This document shows, piece after piece, positions 17,568 to 26,006 of a stretch of DNA of 43,787 bases. Positions within the stretch are counted from its first letter, which is position 1. Each line of letters begins with the position of its first letter. The position numbers and the translations under genes were made by a program. Source of the stretch: DASUXY01 sp036377675 (GTDB lineage Bacteria > Bacillota > Bacilli > Bacillales > Amphibacillaceae); the NCBI GenBank assembly GCA_036377675.1, contig DASUXY010000055.1, positions 1 to 43,787 on the forward strand. Direction: 5' to 3'. The notes beneath the pieces were generated by a model. It worked only from the letters and a program-made list of their open reading frames with translations. It made no database searches and was not told the DNA's origin.

Positions 17568-20500
17568 GTGAAACTCAAAATTAACCGATATTTTAGTATT
17601 CTGTTCATTTTTATGCTGATCGTAAGTTTATGGATCCCGATGGTTGAACACGTTGTCCAAGCTACGGAGCAAACGATTTCTGTAGAAGAAGCCATCCAAA
17701 AAAATAACGATGGCAGTATTGCGACAGTCGAGGGATATATCGTCGGTTATGCGAAGAGTAGACAACATGTGATTCGCGAAGGTTTTCCCGATGATTACAA
17801 TTTCGCGATGGCTGATCAGCCGGGCGAGACAAATCCAAATAAAATGGTTCTCGTTCAAGTGACAAAAGACTTTCGATCGGAGTTTGGGCTAAAAGCGAAT
17901 CCATATATCCTTGACGAAGCGGTAAAAGTGACTGGTAGTTTGGAAAAGTATCATGGTGGGATCGGTGTAAAATCACCGACCGATATGCAGTTTTTATCAG
18001 ATGAGCCACACGATGAAGAGTCATCCGAACTTTTAACGATTGAACAAGCTCGCACCCAAGGGGAAGGTATTGCCAAAGTACGAGGTGTTGTGACAGCTAC
18101 GTTGAAAAACACAATTCATATTCAAGACGAGACAGCTGCTATTGCTGTTCGACCGACATCATTGGATGTTCAAGTCGGCGATGAGATCACTGTAAGCGGT
18201 ACGTTGCAACAATATCGCGGACTTTTACAGTTAGATGATGCCACTCTTGAAGAAAAAAGAGACCAAGTTGGTGTACCGAACCCTCTTGAACTAACAGGAA
18301 AAGAAATTAGCGAGAAGAAAAATGAATCGAAACTCGCTGTCGTTAACGATGTCACCTTAACATCTGTCCAACAAGGTAGTGGCTGGGCGAACTTTACGGC
18401 CACGGATGGAACAGAGTTTATCGTGCGCGATGAAACAGATACATTAGGTTTGGCAGAAGGTGCGACTTATCGATCGATTACTGGGATTGTGTATCCATTT
18501 GATGATGAATATCAACTCATTCCACGCAAAACGCAAGACATTGTCCTCGATGATTCGCTGGTTCATCCCGTTGTTGCCATTCCAAGAGCAGGGATGATTC
18601 CAGCAGGGACAGCAGTTGAATTAACGACCCCTACGGATGGGGCAACCATTTACTATACGACGGATGGAACGAAGCCAACAGTCGAAAATGGGCAACCATA
18701 CAGTGAACCGATTGTCGTTACGGAAAATACAACGATTCAAGCCATCTCTAAAAAAGATGGCTTCCCACCGAGTTCTGTCAAAATATTTACGTATAACGTG
18801 TATGATGCCGACGGAATTGCCATTCACGATATTCAAGGAGAAGGTCATGAATCACCGTTAAAAGGAAACGTTGTGAACGATGTAGAGGGCATTGTTACCT
18901 TTACATATGACCTTCAAGGAGCACATTATTTTCATATGCAGTTGCCGGAAGATCAATATGATGGAAATCCAAAAACTTCAGAAGGAATCGTCGTTTATAC
19001 AGGGAAGTCTGAACATGTGAACATCGGTGACCGAGTTCGCGTGACAGGAAAAGTCGATGAATACTATATTGATGGTTTTGACGGCAGAGAACAGACAGAT
19101 CTTCCCGTTACACAAATAAATGCGCGTGATGACCAAGGAGGAAATATCACGATCGTCGAACACGATGTTGAACTTCCGAAAGCGATCGAACTTACGTCGA
19201 GCGATATTCCGGCAGCTGTCATTGGAGAAGACAGTTTTGATACGTTTGATCCAGAAAACAATGCGATTGACTTTTGGGAAAGTATGGAGGGAATGCGTGT
19301 CGAAGTGGCTCCTTCAAAAGCGGTTGCCCCACAAGAACACGGTGAACTCATCGTTGTCACAGAGGAATTTGCTACAGATACCATTCATGGGGGTATCCGT
19401 TTAAAAGAAGAAGGTCCGAATGCACAATTCATCCAATTTAAACTCTACCCTAATTCTAGTGCAAGAGATTTCGCTGTGAAAACAGGGGATCAAATAACGG
19501 AAGCGATTACCGGTGTTGTCAATTACGGCTTCTCGAATTATAAAGTATATGCCGAACTAGACGGAGTGGAGGAAGTTTTTAAAGAAGGAAATAGTGAACC
19601 ACAGACGACGACCATCGAAAAAGATGCTGATCAGTTGACTGTTGCAACGTACAACGTAGAAAACTTTTCTGCGAATGCGAGTAGTAAAGAAACACCTCCA
19701 GAAAAAGCTAAAAATATCGCACACGATTTCGTACATCATCTGAAAAGTCCAGATATCGTAGGAGTTGTCGAAGTACAAGATAACAATGGCCAAGATGAAG
19801 GGCCTATGGATGCGGATGCTTCGAAAAGTTATGAACGACTCATCCGATCAATTGAAGAAGCAGGTGGTCCGACATATGAATATGTCAATATTAATCCACA
19901 GTATAATCAAGATGGCGGAGCACCTCACGGAAATATTCGTGTCGGGTTTCTATATCGTCCTGAACGCGTAACACTTACCGATGGCGAACACGGAACCGCA
20001 ACTCGGGCTGTCGATTATATAAACGGTCAGCTCACATTAAATCCCGGAAGAATCAATCCGACCCATCGTGCTTTACAGGAGACACGTAAACCGCTCGCCG
20101 CTCAGTTTGCATTCAAAGGTGAACGTGTCGTTATCGTGGCGAACCACTGGAATTCAAAACGGGGCGATAATCCTATTTTTGGGCAAAACCAACCACCCGT
20201 CTTACGTAGCGAACCCCAACGAATGGAGATCGCTCAATTCGTCAACGATTTTGTTCGTGATGTTGAAGTCGATTACCCTGATGAAAATATAGTTGTGTTA
20301 GGAGATATGAACGACTTTGAATTTTCGCCACCACTAAAGAAGCTTGCAGGTAATGAGTTAACAAATATGATTGACCACGTTCCCGAAGATGAAAGATACA
20401 CGTATGTGTATCAAGGTCATTCACAAGTGCTCGATCACTTGCTCGTGTCCAACCATTTGGCAAATTCAACGGAGGTGGATATCGTTCATCTCAACGCCGA

Positions 20501-20936
20501 TTTTACTGAAATGCATGGTCGTTCGAGCGATCATGAACCTGTAATCGCCCAACTCGATCTTCATAAAAAGTCAGGCAAAGACGCATCAGAAAGGGATGGG
20601 CGAGAAGAATCGAATGAATCGGATCCCCCAGGTCAGGAGGAAGGGCGAGATGAAGTGAAGGAGCGGGACAACGAAAACGAACGAGCTGGTAGCGTAGAAA
20701 AAAAGGATCAACGTCGTTCAGAAGGGCGGAAGGAAACGGACGAGTTCGATCAGAAAAAAGGCAAGGATGAAATGGGTGCATTCGTAAAAAGCAATGAACC
20801 GGCTTCGGAAGTTACTGCAGAAGGTGGTGAACGATTACCAAACACCGCAACTCCTGTCTACTCTTTACTTTTAATAGGAGCGTTTTTAATCGTTTTTGGT
20901 TCACTGATGCTTGTTTTTAAAAATAAAGGATATTAA
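17568..20936 (+). CDS. Cell-wall-anchored extracellular nuclease (YhcR-like, LPNTA sorting signal)
   Basis: The 1122-residue protein has a signal peptide (to about 32, VVQA). Repeated OB-like modules follow (IATVEGYIVGYA near 50; GIAKVRGVVTATL near 165; DVEGIVTFTYD near 440), with a chitobiase-C-terminal-like module at about 335-405 (ATIYYTTDGTKPT). An endonuclease/exonuclease/phosphatase domain spans about 690-1000: VATYNVENF, GVVEVQDNNG, VANHWNSKRGD, LGDMNDFEFSP and SSDHEPV, covering its catalytic Asn, Glu, His and Asp positions. A charged spacer precedes LPNTA, a membrane helix and a short basic tail. The GTG at 17568 is nine bases from GAAGGGA; another GTG at 17562 is too close. It matches the nuclease half of B. 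subtilis YhcR, and the upstream gene matches the nucleotidase half. Confidence 0.88.
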   Translation: MKLKINRYFSILFIFMLIVSLWIPMVEHVVQATEQTISVEEAIQKNNDGSIATVEGYIVGYAKSRQHVIREGFPDDYNFAMADQPGETNPNKMVLVQVTKDFRSEFGLKANPYILDEAVKVTGSLEKYHGGIGVKSPTDMQFLSDEPHDEESSELLTIEQARTQGEGIAKVRGVVTATLKNTIHIQDETAAIAVRPTSLDVQVGDEITVSGTLQQYRGLLQLDDATLEEKRDQVGVPNPLELTGKEISEKKNESKLAVVNDVTLTSVQQGSGWANFTATDGTEFIVRDETDTLGLAEGATYRSITGIVYPFDDEYQLIPRKTQDIVLDDSLVHPVVAIPRAGMIPAGTAVELTTPTDGATIYYTTDGTKPTVENGQPYSEPIVVTENTTIQAISKKDGFPPSSVKIFTYNVYDADGIAIHDIQGEGHESPLKGNVVNDVEGIVTFTYDLQGAHYFHMQLPEDQYDGNPKTSEGIVVYTGKSEHVNIGDRVRVTGKVDEYYIDGFDGREQTDLPVTQINARDDQGGNITIVEHDVELPKAIELTSSDIPAAVIGEDSFDTFDPENNAIDFWESMEGMRVEVAPSKAVAPQEHGELIVVTEEFATDTIHGGIRLKEEGPNAQFIQFKLYPNSSARDFAVKTGDQITEAITGVVNYGFSNYKVYAELDGVEEVFKEGNSEPQTTTIEKDADQLTVATYNVENFSANASSKETPPEKAKNIAHDFVHHLKSPDIVGVVEVQDNNGQDEGPMDADASKSYERLIRSIEEAGGPTYEYVNINPQYNQDGGAPHGNIRVGFLYRPERVTLTDGEHGTATRAVDYINGQLTLNPGRINPTHRALQETRKPLAAQFAFKGERVVIVANHWNSKRGDNPIFGQNQPPVLRSEPQRMEIAQFVNDFVRDVEVDYPDENIVVLGDMNDFEFSPPLKKLAGNELTNMIDHVPEDERYTYVYQGHSQVLDHLLVSNHLANSTEVDIVHLNADFTEMHGRSSDHEPVIAQLDLHKKSGKDASERDGREESNESDPPGQEEGRDEVKERDNENERAGSVEKKDQRRSEGRKETDEFDQKKGKDEMGAFVKSNEPASEVTAEGGERLPNTATPVYSLLLIGAFLIVFGSLMLVFKNKGY

Positions 20937-20971
20937 AAGAGTGTCCCATTCATTCTGGTGTTTCTAGAGCA

Positions 20972-21620
20972 TTGCATTTTCCGTCCATTGGATGGCACAA
21001 TCCGCTCGGACCGGATTACTTTGTTGCGACTGAAATTGCCAAAAGAGCTGCACAACGGTTAGAGCGAACAGTTGTAGTTCCGGGAATTCCCTTTGGTACG
21101 TCGATCCATTATGATCATTTTCCGATGACGATATCTTTAAGCTTTGAATCAACTATTTCCGTTGCGGAAGATATATTTACGAGTTTAATTGAACATGCAC
21201 ATCCTTATTTTAAATGGTCATGATGGCAATATCCCTGCACTAGAAGTAGCTGCTCGTAATGTCGAAAATAAATATAAAGAAGCATCAATCATCTACGTAC
21301 CGGCATGGTGGGAAATCACTGGCGAAAAAATGAAGGAAGATTTTGAAGTGTGGGATGGATTAGGCCATGGTGGAGAAGGTGAAACATCCATTATGATGGC
21401 GATTCGTCCGAATCTCGTTGACCTCGATGAGGTGGTTTGTCAAATGCCTCATGATATGATTCGGTTGAGTAAATATTCATTAGTCATGTTCGACATATCC
21501 GAATTGACCAATACAGGGGCCATTGGCGATCCAACGAAGGCAACTGTGGAAAAAGGCGAAAAAATGCTTGAAATTGTTGTTGATGATGTCGTTGAGTTCA
21601 TTCGTGATTTAGAAAAATAA
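20972..21620 (+). pseudogene. Creatininase-family amidohydrolase, truncated and frameshifted
   Basis: The first frame (from 20972) reads SIGWHNPLGPDYFVATEIAK and the matching metal-site region of creatininase-family amidohydrolases (usually SxEQHGPHLPxxTD). After EDIFTSLIEHA, near 21200, the sense continues in another frame with HILILNGHDGN, the second metal motif, and runs to a normal C-terminus at 21620. The two frames together give most of the enzyme, but the N-terminal residues are missing and one indel breaks it. The family hydrolyses cyclic amides such as creatinine or formamides of flavin precursors. A TTG at 21189 could start the second half, but that product would lack half the metal site. 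Confidence 0.82.
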
Positions 21621-21784
21621 TTGGGCATATGATTATCGTAAATGATCTGGGTAACGAGGTGAAAATCACACTTTATTGAATCAATCTTTATAAAAAAACT
21701 GAAAATCTGTTCCGACATATAAAGTATAGAACGTTTCACTCTTGTAAAAAAATGTTAAATAGATCATAATCCGTACATTCCTAC

Positions 21785-21829
21785 AAAAATCTACCATGAC
21801 CGGAAGTTTGTTTGAATGGTAGATTTTTT
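21785..21829. terminator. Bidirectional intrinsic terminator
   Basis: AAAAATCTACCAT and ATGGTAGATTTTT are perfectly complementary around an 18-base loop, giving a U-tract on both strands. It separates the broken creatininase (plus strand) from the acetyltransferase (minus strand). Confidence 0.85.
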
Positions 21830-21874
21830 CGTTTACTATTGAAAATGTGTCGTTTTGATTGGTTGATGGGACAT

Positions 21875-22372
21875 CTATAACAGTTTAGACATCGTATATT
21901 CGTCAATGAATTGACCTTCCACTAAAAGAGAATGTTTTTTCGTTCCTTCGATTTCAAAACCGACTTTTTTATATAATCCAAGTGCCACTTTGTTTGGTTT
22001 CATAACGGTAAGTTCGAGGCGATGGATGTCCTGTTCTATGGCCCATTGTTCGAGTTTTTGCAACAACTGTGTACCGATTCCTTTACTTCTATGCGAATGT
22101 ATAATGCCCATAACGATATAGGCAGCGTGTCGATTTCTTCTTGCCTTTCCACCGAATGCCATGACATAGCCAATAAAATGATTATTTTCTTCAGCAATAA
22201 AAATGGTTGAGTTCGTCTGCTTGAGGACATCATCAATCCATTGTTTTGCTTTTGGGATATTTGTGTTTCTTTCTCCGTTTTCTAACAACATAAACTTCGA
22301 TTCACTTTCAACTTGTTGCATGACCTTCATTAATTTTTCAGCGTCGTTACGTTCGATTGTCCGAATGTTCAT
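21875..22372 (-). CDS. GNAT family N-acetyltransferase
   Basis: The 165-residue protein has the full GNAT layout: N-terminal IRTIERNDAEKLMKVM, central strands FIAEENNHFIGYVMAFGG and AAYIVMGIIHSHRSKGIGTQLL, where HRSKGIG is the acetyl-CoA pyrophosphate-binding Q/RxxGxG motif, then LELTVMKPNKVALGLYKKVGF, the usual motif B. The MKPNKVALGLYKKVGFE and final EYTMSKLL stretches resemble ribosomal-protein or antibiotic-type acetyltransferases of Bacillus, but the acceptor substrate is unknown. It stands alone, convergent with the pseudogene on the other side of a shared terminator. Confidence 0.88.
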   Translation of the reverse strand: MNIRTIERNDAEKLMKVMQQVESESKFMLLENGERNTNIPKAKQWIDDVLKQTNSTIFIAEENNHFIGYVMAFGGKARRNRHAAYIVMGIIHSHRSKGIGTQLLQKLEQWAIEQDIHRLELTVMKPNKVALGLYKKVGFEIEGTKKHSLLVEGQFIDEYTMSKLL

Positions 22373-22530
22373 TTTTTCACGCTCCTACGAAAAAGGATGT
22401 ATAGCTTACAGTTTCTCATTCCTTTTAATGATAGCACATGATTCAAGGCTAAATGGTTTACATAGAAACAATCCAATTTGAGATGCTTTCATTTATATGT
22501 TGAATATGAGAAAATAAAGGAGTATACTTC

Positions 22531-22754
22531 ATGTTATTAAATTATGAACGTAGGACTTGGATAAGGTAGGATGAACGAATGTGTTGTGATGCGGTCTAGT
22601 ATGTAGGCGCGAATGGGTTGGAATGCGACATCTTTTGTTGGAAAAATAAATCATTGAATCAATTTTCACTCATTGGCAATTACCATGGATGGAGCCGATT
22701 GCACAACCGACAGAACACCAAATGGTATTGTACATCGTAAGTAAAGGAGAATAA
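22531..22754 (+). pseudogene. Possible remnant of an unidentified gene before mvaS
   Basis: An AAAGGAG site precedes the ATG at 22531, giving 12 residues (MLLNYERRTWIR) before a stop. Further on, one frame reads EWVGMRHLLLEK, a stop, then IIESIFTHWQLPWMEPIAQP and ends TEHQMVLYIVSKGE at 22754, directly at the mvaS ribosome site. The sequence looks like protein interrupted by stops, but I do not recognise the family. This is what I see in the 380-base gap between the acetyltransferase and mvaS. Confidence 0.3.
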
Positions 22755-22756
22755 CG

Positions 22757-23941
22757 TTGAAAATCGGAATTGATAAAATCAGTTTTTATACACCACATTT
22801 ATATATTGATATGAATAAATTAGCTGTTGCGAGAAATGAAGAACCAGAAAAATTTACAATCGGAATTGGCCAAGATGAGATGGCTGTTGACCCGATTACG
22901 CAAGACTCGGTTACATTGGCAGCAAACGCGGCCTTGCAAATTGTTGATGAAGCAGATCGAGAAGCGATTGATTTTGTCATTTTTGGAACGGAAACAGGAA
23001 TCGATCACTCAAAATCGGGAGCCGTCTATGTCCATCGCCTGTTAGACCTAAATCCTGAAGCGCGAGCGATTGAAATGAAACAAGCTTGTTATGGAGCAAC
23101 GGCTGCCATTCAATTGGCCAAAGGACATATCGCTTTACATCCGGAAAGTAAAGTATTAATTTTAGCATCCGATATAGCTAGGTATGGTTTGAATACTCCT
23201 GGAGAGGTTACCCAGGGGGCAGGAGCGGTTGCTCTTATTATGAGCGCTAATCCGAAAGTGATGGTTCTTGAAGATGAAAATGCTTATTTAACGTCAGATA
23301 TTATGGACTTTTGGCGTCCAACCTATTCGACGACAGCGTATGTAGACGGAAAATATTCAAATGAGCAATATATTGCTTTCTTTTCAAATGTATGGAAAGC
23401 ATATCAAGAGAAAACATCTTTAGGATTAAAAGACTTCGAGGCGATTTGTTTTCACTTACCTTATACGAAAATGGGGTATAAAGCATTGAAAACGATCTTA
23501 GATGAAGAAACGTCAGATGTGCAAAAGCGTTTGCTTGACAATTATAAAATTAGTACGACGTATAATCGAAGAGTCGGAAACATTTATACAGGCTCATTGT
23601 ATTTGAGTTTACTTTCTCTTTTAGAACTGAAAGATGACTTAAAAGAAGGCTCACGCATCGGCTTATTTAGCTACGGATCAGGAGCTGTAGGGGAGTTCTT
23701 TACGGGAATTTTACAACCGAATTATCGAAACTATTTATACGTCGAACAGCATGAGGAATTATTTTCATCAAGACGAGAAGTAACGATTCCTCAATATGAG
23801 GAAATTTTTCAAGAAACCTTACCGAAAGACGGCTCAACGGTCGAACTAGATATCTCTCAAGATCCAGCCAACATTTGCGTATCAGGGATTACGAATCATA
23901 TGCGTCAGTACGTGAATAAGTTATATGAACATGAAAAATAA
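22757..23941 (+). CDS. mvaS: Hydroxymethylglutaryl-CoA synthase
   Basis: The 394-residue enzyme condenses acetyl-CoA with acetoacetyl-CoA to HMG-CoA, the first committed step of the mevalonate pathway. The catalytic residues fall at the positions known for bacterial enzymes: Glu79 in FGTETGIDHS, nucleophile Cys111 in EMKQACYGAT and His233 in CFHLPYTKMG. The C-terminal GSLYLSLLSLLEL and GLFSYGSGAVGEFF motifs are intact. It starts with TTG at 22757, six bases after AAAGGAGA. Most Bacillaceae make isoprenoids by the MEP route, so this gene is unexpected. No mvaA or mevalonate kinase is nearby, so the rest of the pathway, or another use of HMG-CoA, must lie elsewhere. Confidence 0.93.
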   Translation: MKIGIDKISFYTPHLYIDMNKLAVARNEEPEKFTIGIGQDEMAVDPITQDSVTLAANAALQIVDEADREAIDFVIFGTETGIDHSKSGAVYVHRLLDLNPEARAIEMKQACYGATAAIQLAKGHIALHPESKVLILASDIARYGLNTPGEVTQGAGAVALIMSANPKVMVLEDENAYLTSDIMDFWRPTYSTTAYVDGKYSNEQYIAFFSNVWKAYQEKTSLGLKDFEAICFHLPYTKMGYKALKTILDEETSDVQKRLLDNYKISTTYNRRVGNIYTGSLYLSLLSLLELKDDLKEGSRIGLFSYGSGAVGEFFTGILQPNYRNYLYVEQHEELFSSRREVTIPQYEEIFQETLPKDGSTVELDISQDPANICVSGITNHMRQYVNKLYEHEK

Positions 23942-24030
23942 TTTTTCAAGCGATGAGTAGTCGGGAGCGACACTCAAAAAGGACGAACATGAATTGTGAT
24001 ATCGATTACATGTAATGAGAGGAAATGAAC

Positions 24031-24078
24031 AGCGCCAAATAATTCTCACTGGAAAGGATAGGAGGATTGTTTGGCGCT
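24031..24078 (+). repeat. Long hairpin downstream of mvaS
   Basis: The segment 24031-24050 pairs with 24060-24078 over about 19 positions with two G-U pairs and one mismatch, around a nine-base loop; the base is AGCGCCAAA/TTTGGCGCT. It lacks a clear U-tract. It probably protects or ends the mvaS transcript. The rest of the 23942-24271 gap is AT-rich with one candidate cre site. Confidence 0.55.
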
Positions 24079-24211
24079 TCGTATTGATCATTGATTGATA
24101 TAAGATTTGGTGAATGAATCATACCTAGTTACATCGATTGCTTTAAATTGAAATTGTATATATGCACAAATACTTGAGGATATTTTGCGAATATTTCATG
24201 TATACGAATCA

Positions 24212-24226
24212 TTGTAAGCGGTGTCG
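24212..24226 (+). promoter_or_regulatory. Candidate catabolite-responsive element (cre) before glxK
   Basis: TTGTAAGCGGTGTCG fits the CcpA consensus WTGNAANCGNWNNCW with one mismatch at the last position. It lies about 45 bases before the glycerate kinase start, a place where CcpA would repress. The match is by eye only. Confidence 0.35.
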
Positions 24227-24271
24227 ATTTCGTTTTAAGTAGAAATAACAAAGGAAAAAAGGAGTCTTTAT

Positions 24272-25405
24272 ATGAAAATTGTTGTTGCTCCCGATTCTTT
24301 TAAAGGAAGTATGACAGCAACTCATGCGGCGGAGGTGATGAAACGAGGCGTTTTAGCCGTCCAGGATGATTGCCATGTCTCGATGAAACCGATGGCAGAT
24401 GGGGGAGAGGGAACGCTAGATACGTTGTTGTTAGCAACAAAAGGTGAGCGGATTCCAGTTACGTGTACCGGCCCTTTAGGTGAAAAAATCACGACCTCCT
24501 ATGGAATGACTCGTAACAAGACAGCGATTATTGAATGTGCTAATATCGCGGGTTTGACACTCGTTCCAAATGACATGCGTAATCCGGATTTGACGACGAC
24601 ATATGGCATCGGTGAAGTGATGAAAGATGCCCTTGATCGTGGCTGTACGGCAATGATCATCGGATTAGGTGGAAGTGCGACCAATGATGGTGGGCTTGGC
24701 ATGTTACAAGCGCTTGGACTACAAGCGTGGGATGCATGTGGGAATGTAGTCGGTCCCTTTGGATCAGATCTGTTAACCGTCCGTCGCGTTACACTTGAAG
24801 GATTAGATGAGCGACTATCGCATATCGACATTAAGGTAGCTCGTGACGTCGATTATCCTCTTTGTGGTCCAGAAGGTGCAAGTGCTGTATTTGGACCGCA
24901 AAAAGGAGCGACACCCTATCAAGTCGTGGTATATGATCAAGCGTTACAATCATTTGGGCAATGCATTGAAAAAGAGATTGATCGTTCGTTTATGAATGTA
25001 CGCGGGGCAGGTGCTGCAGGTGGATTAGGGTTCAGTTTATTAGCCCTTGGTGCACGGCTCGTTTCGGGGGCTCAACTCATCGCTCAAGCCACTCAGTTAG
25101 AAGATGCCATCCAGGGTGCTAATCTCGTGTTAACAGGTGAAGGAAAAAGTGATGAACAAACGCTTTATGGAAAAGCGCCTCATTATGTTGCTGAATTGGC
25201 TTCGCATTATGGCGTTCCTGTCGTTCTTTTATCCGGTAGTCTGGCTGGTGATTTAGAAGGATTACGAAAAAAGTTTTCGGGATGTTTTTCCATCATCAAC
25301 GAGCCACTATCTTTGGAAAAAGCGATGGAAGATGCAGAACAGCTACTCTTTTCACAGACGAAACAAGTGATTCACTTTTGGAATTCTATTCGAAAAAAGG
25401 GGTGA
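24272..25405 (+). CDS. glxK: Glycerate kinase
   Basis: The 377-residue protein belongs to the GarK/GlxK glycerate kinase family, which phosphorylates D-glycerate to feed lower glycolysis. Recognised stretches are the N-terminal MKIVVAPDSFKGSMTA, KPMADGGEGTLDTLL, IGLGGSATNDGGLGMLQALG, the acidic GPEGASAVFGPQKGA, GAGAAGGLGFSLLALGA and VLTGEGKSDEQTLYGK near the C-terminus. All are conserved and the length is normal. AAAAAAGGAG precedes the ATG. A GntP-type permease gene follows immediately but is broken, so the usual kinase-permease glycerate module is inactive for uptake here. The kinase could still serve the glycolate branch begun by glcDF. Confidence 0.93.
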   Translation: MKIVVAPDSFKGSMTATHAAEVMKRGVLAVQDDCHVSMKPMADGGEGTLDTLLLATKGERIPVTCTGPLGEKITTSYGMTRNKTAIIECANIAGLTLVPNDMRNPDLTTTYGIGEVMKDALDRGCTAMIIGLGGSATNDGGLGMLQALGLQAWDACGNVVGPFGSDLLTVRRVTLEGLDERLSHIDIKVARDVDYPLCGPEGASAVFGPQKGATPYQVVVYDQALQSFGQCIEKEIDRSFMNVRGAGAAGGLGFSLLALGARLVSGAQLIAQATQLEDAIQGANLVLTGEGKSDEQTLYGKAPHYVAELASHYGVPVVLLSGSLAGDLEGLRKKFSGCFSIINEPLSLEKAMEDAEQLLFSQTKQVIHFWNSIRKKG

Positions 25406-25412
25406 AGTTAGG

Positions 25413-25911
25413 GAAGGATTCGGTCTTATTGTTCTCATTGTCATAGATGTATTATTTATCGTTTTTGCTACGGCAAAATTAAAATTACATCTATTTCGTT
25501 GATTGTCGCTTCGTTTGGTGTCGGAATCGGTGCAGGCTTGCCACTCATGGATGTTGTTGAGGCTGTAAATGGTGGATTTGCTGGACTGATGGGGAATATA
25601 GGTCTCGTCATTGTTTTTGGAACGATTATTGGCGTTATTTTAGAAAAATCAGGAGCCGCTTTACGAATGACTGAAGTCGTCCTTCGGGTGGTAGGTGAGA
25701 AACGGCCACAAATGGCAATGAGTTTGATTGGAGCGATTGGCATTCCTGTATTTTGTGATTCAGGATTTGTTATTTTGTCTTCGTTGAAAAAGGCTTTAGC
25801 AAAACGTGCAAAGGTAGCGGTTGTTTCGATGGCCATTGCTCTTTCGACAGGCTTGTTCAAGGTGTAGTAGCCATCATTGTTACCTTGGTTTTATGGGTGA
25901 TTCTCGTTTGA
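25413..25911 (+). pseudogene. GntP-family gluconate/glycerate permease, deleted and frameshifted
   Basis: Starting eight bases after glxK, one frame reads EGFGLIVLIVIDVLFIVFAT, the GntP N-terminus without a start codon. Near 25492 a small indel shifts the frame, and it continues as LIVASFGVGIGAGLPLMDVV through AIGIPVFCDSGFVILSSLKK, the conserved GntP motif. After SMAIALSTGL the sequence jumps to the extreme C-terminus in another frame (VVAIIVTLVLWVILV, stop at 25911), so some 250 internal residues are gone. The product would be a proton symporter for gluconate or glycerate. As an operon neighbour of glxK it was probably the glycerate importer. Confidence 0.88.
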
Positions 25912-25929
25912 ACGTTTCCTTCTGATATG

Positions 25930-25971
25930 AAAAATGAATCCCGCAAGCACGTTGCTACGGGATTCATTTTT
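25930..25971. terminator. Bidirectional intrinsic terminator
   Basis: A perfect 14-bp stem (AAAAATGAATCCCG with CGGGATTCATTTTT) with a 14-base loop gives U-tracts on both strands. It ends the glxK-gntP transcript and, on the other strand, the alkaline phosphatase transcript. Confidence 0.9.
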
Positions 25972-26006
25972 GATCTATTTTTTAGGGGGTAAAATCAGAC
26001 ACTTGA

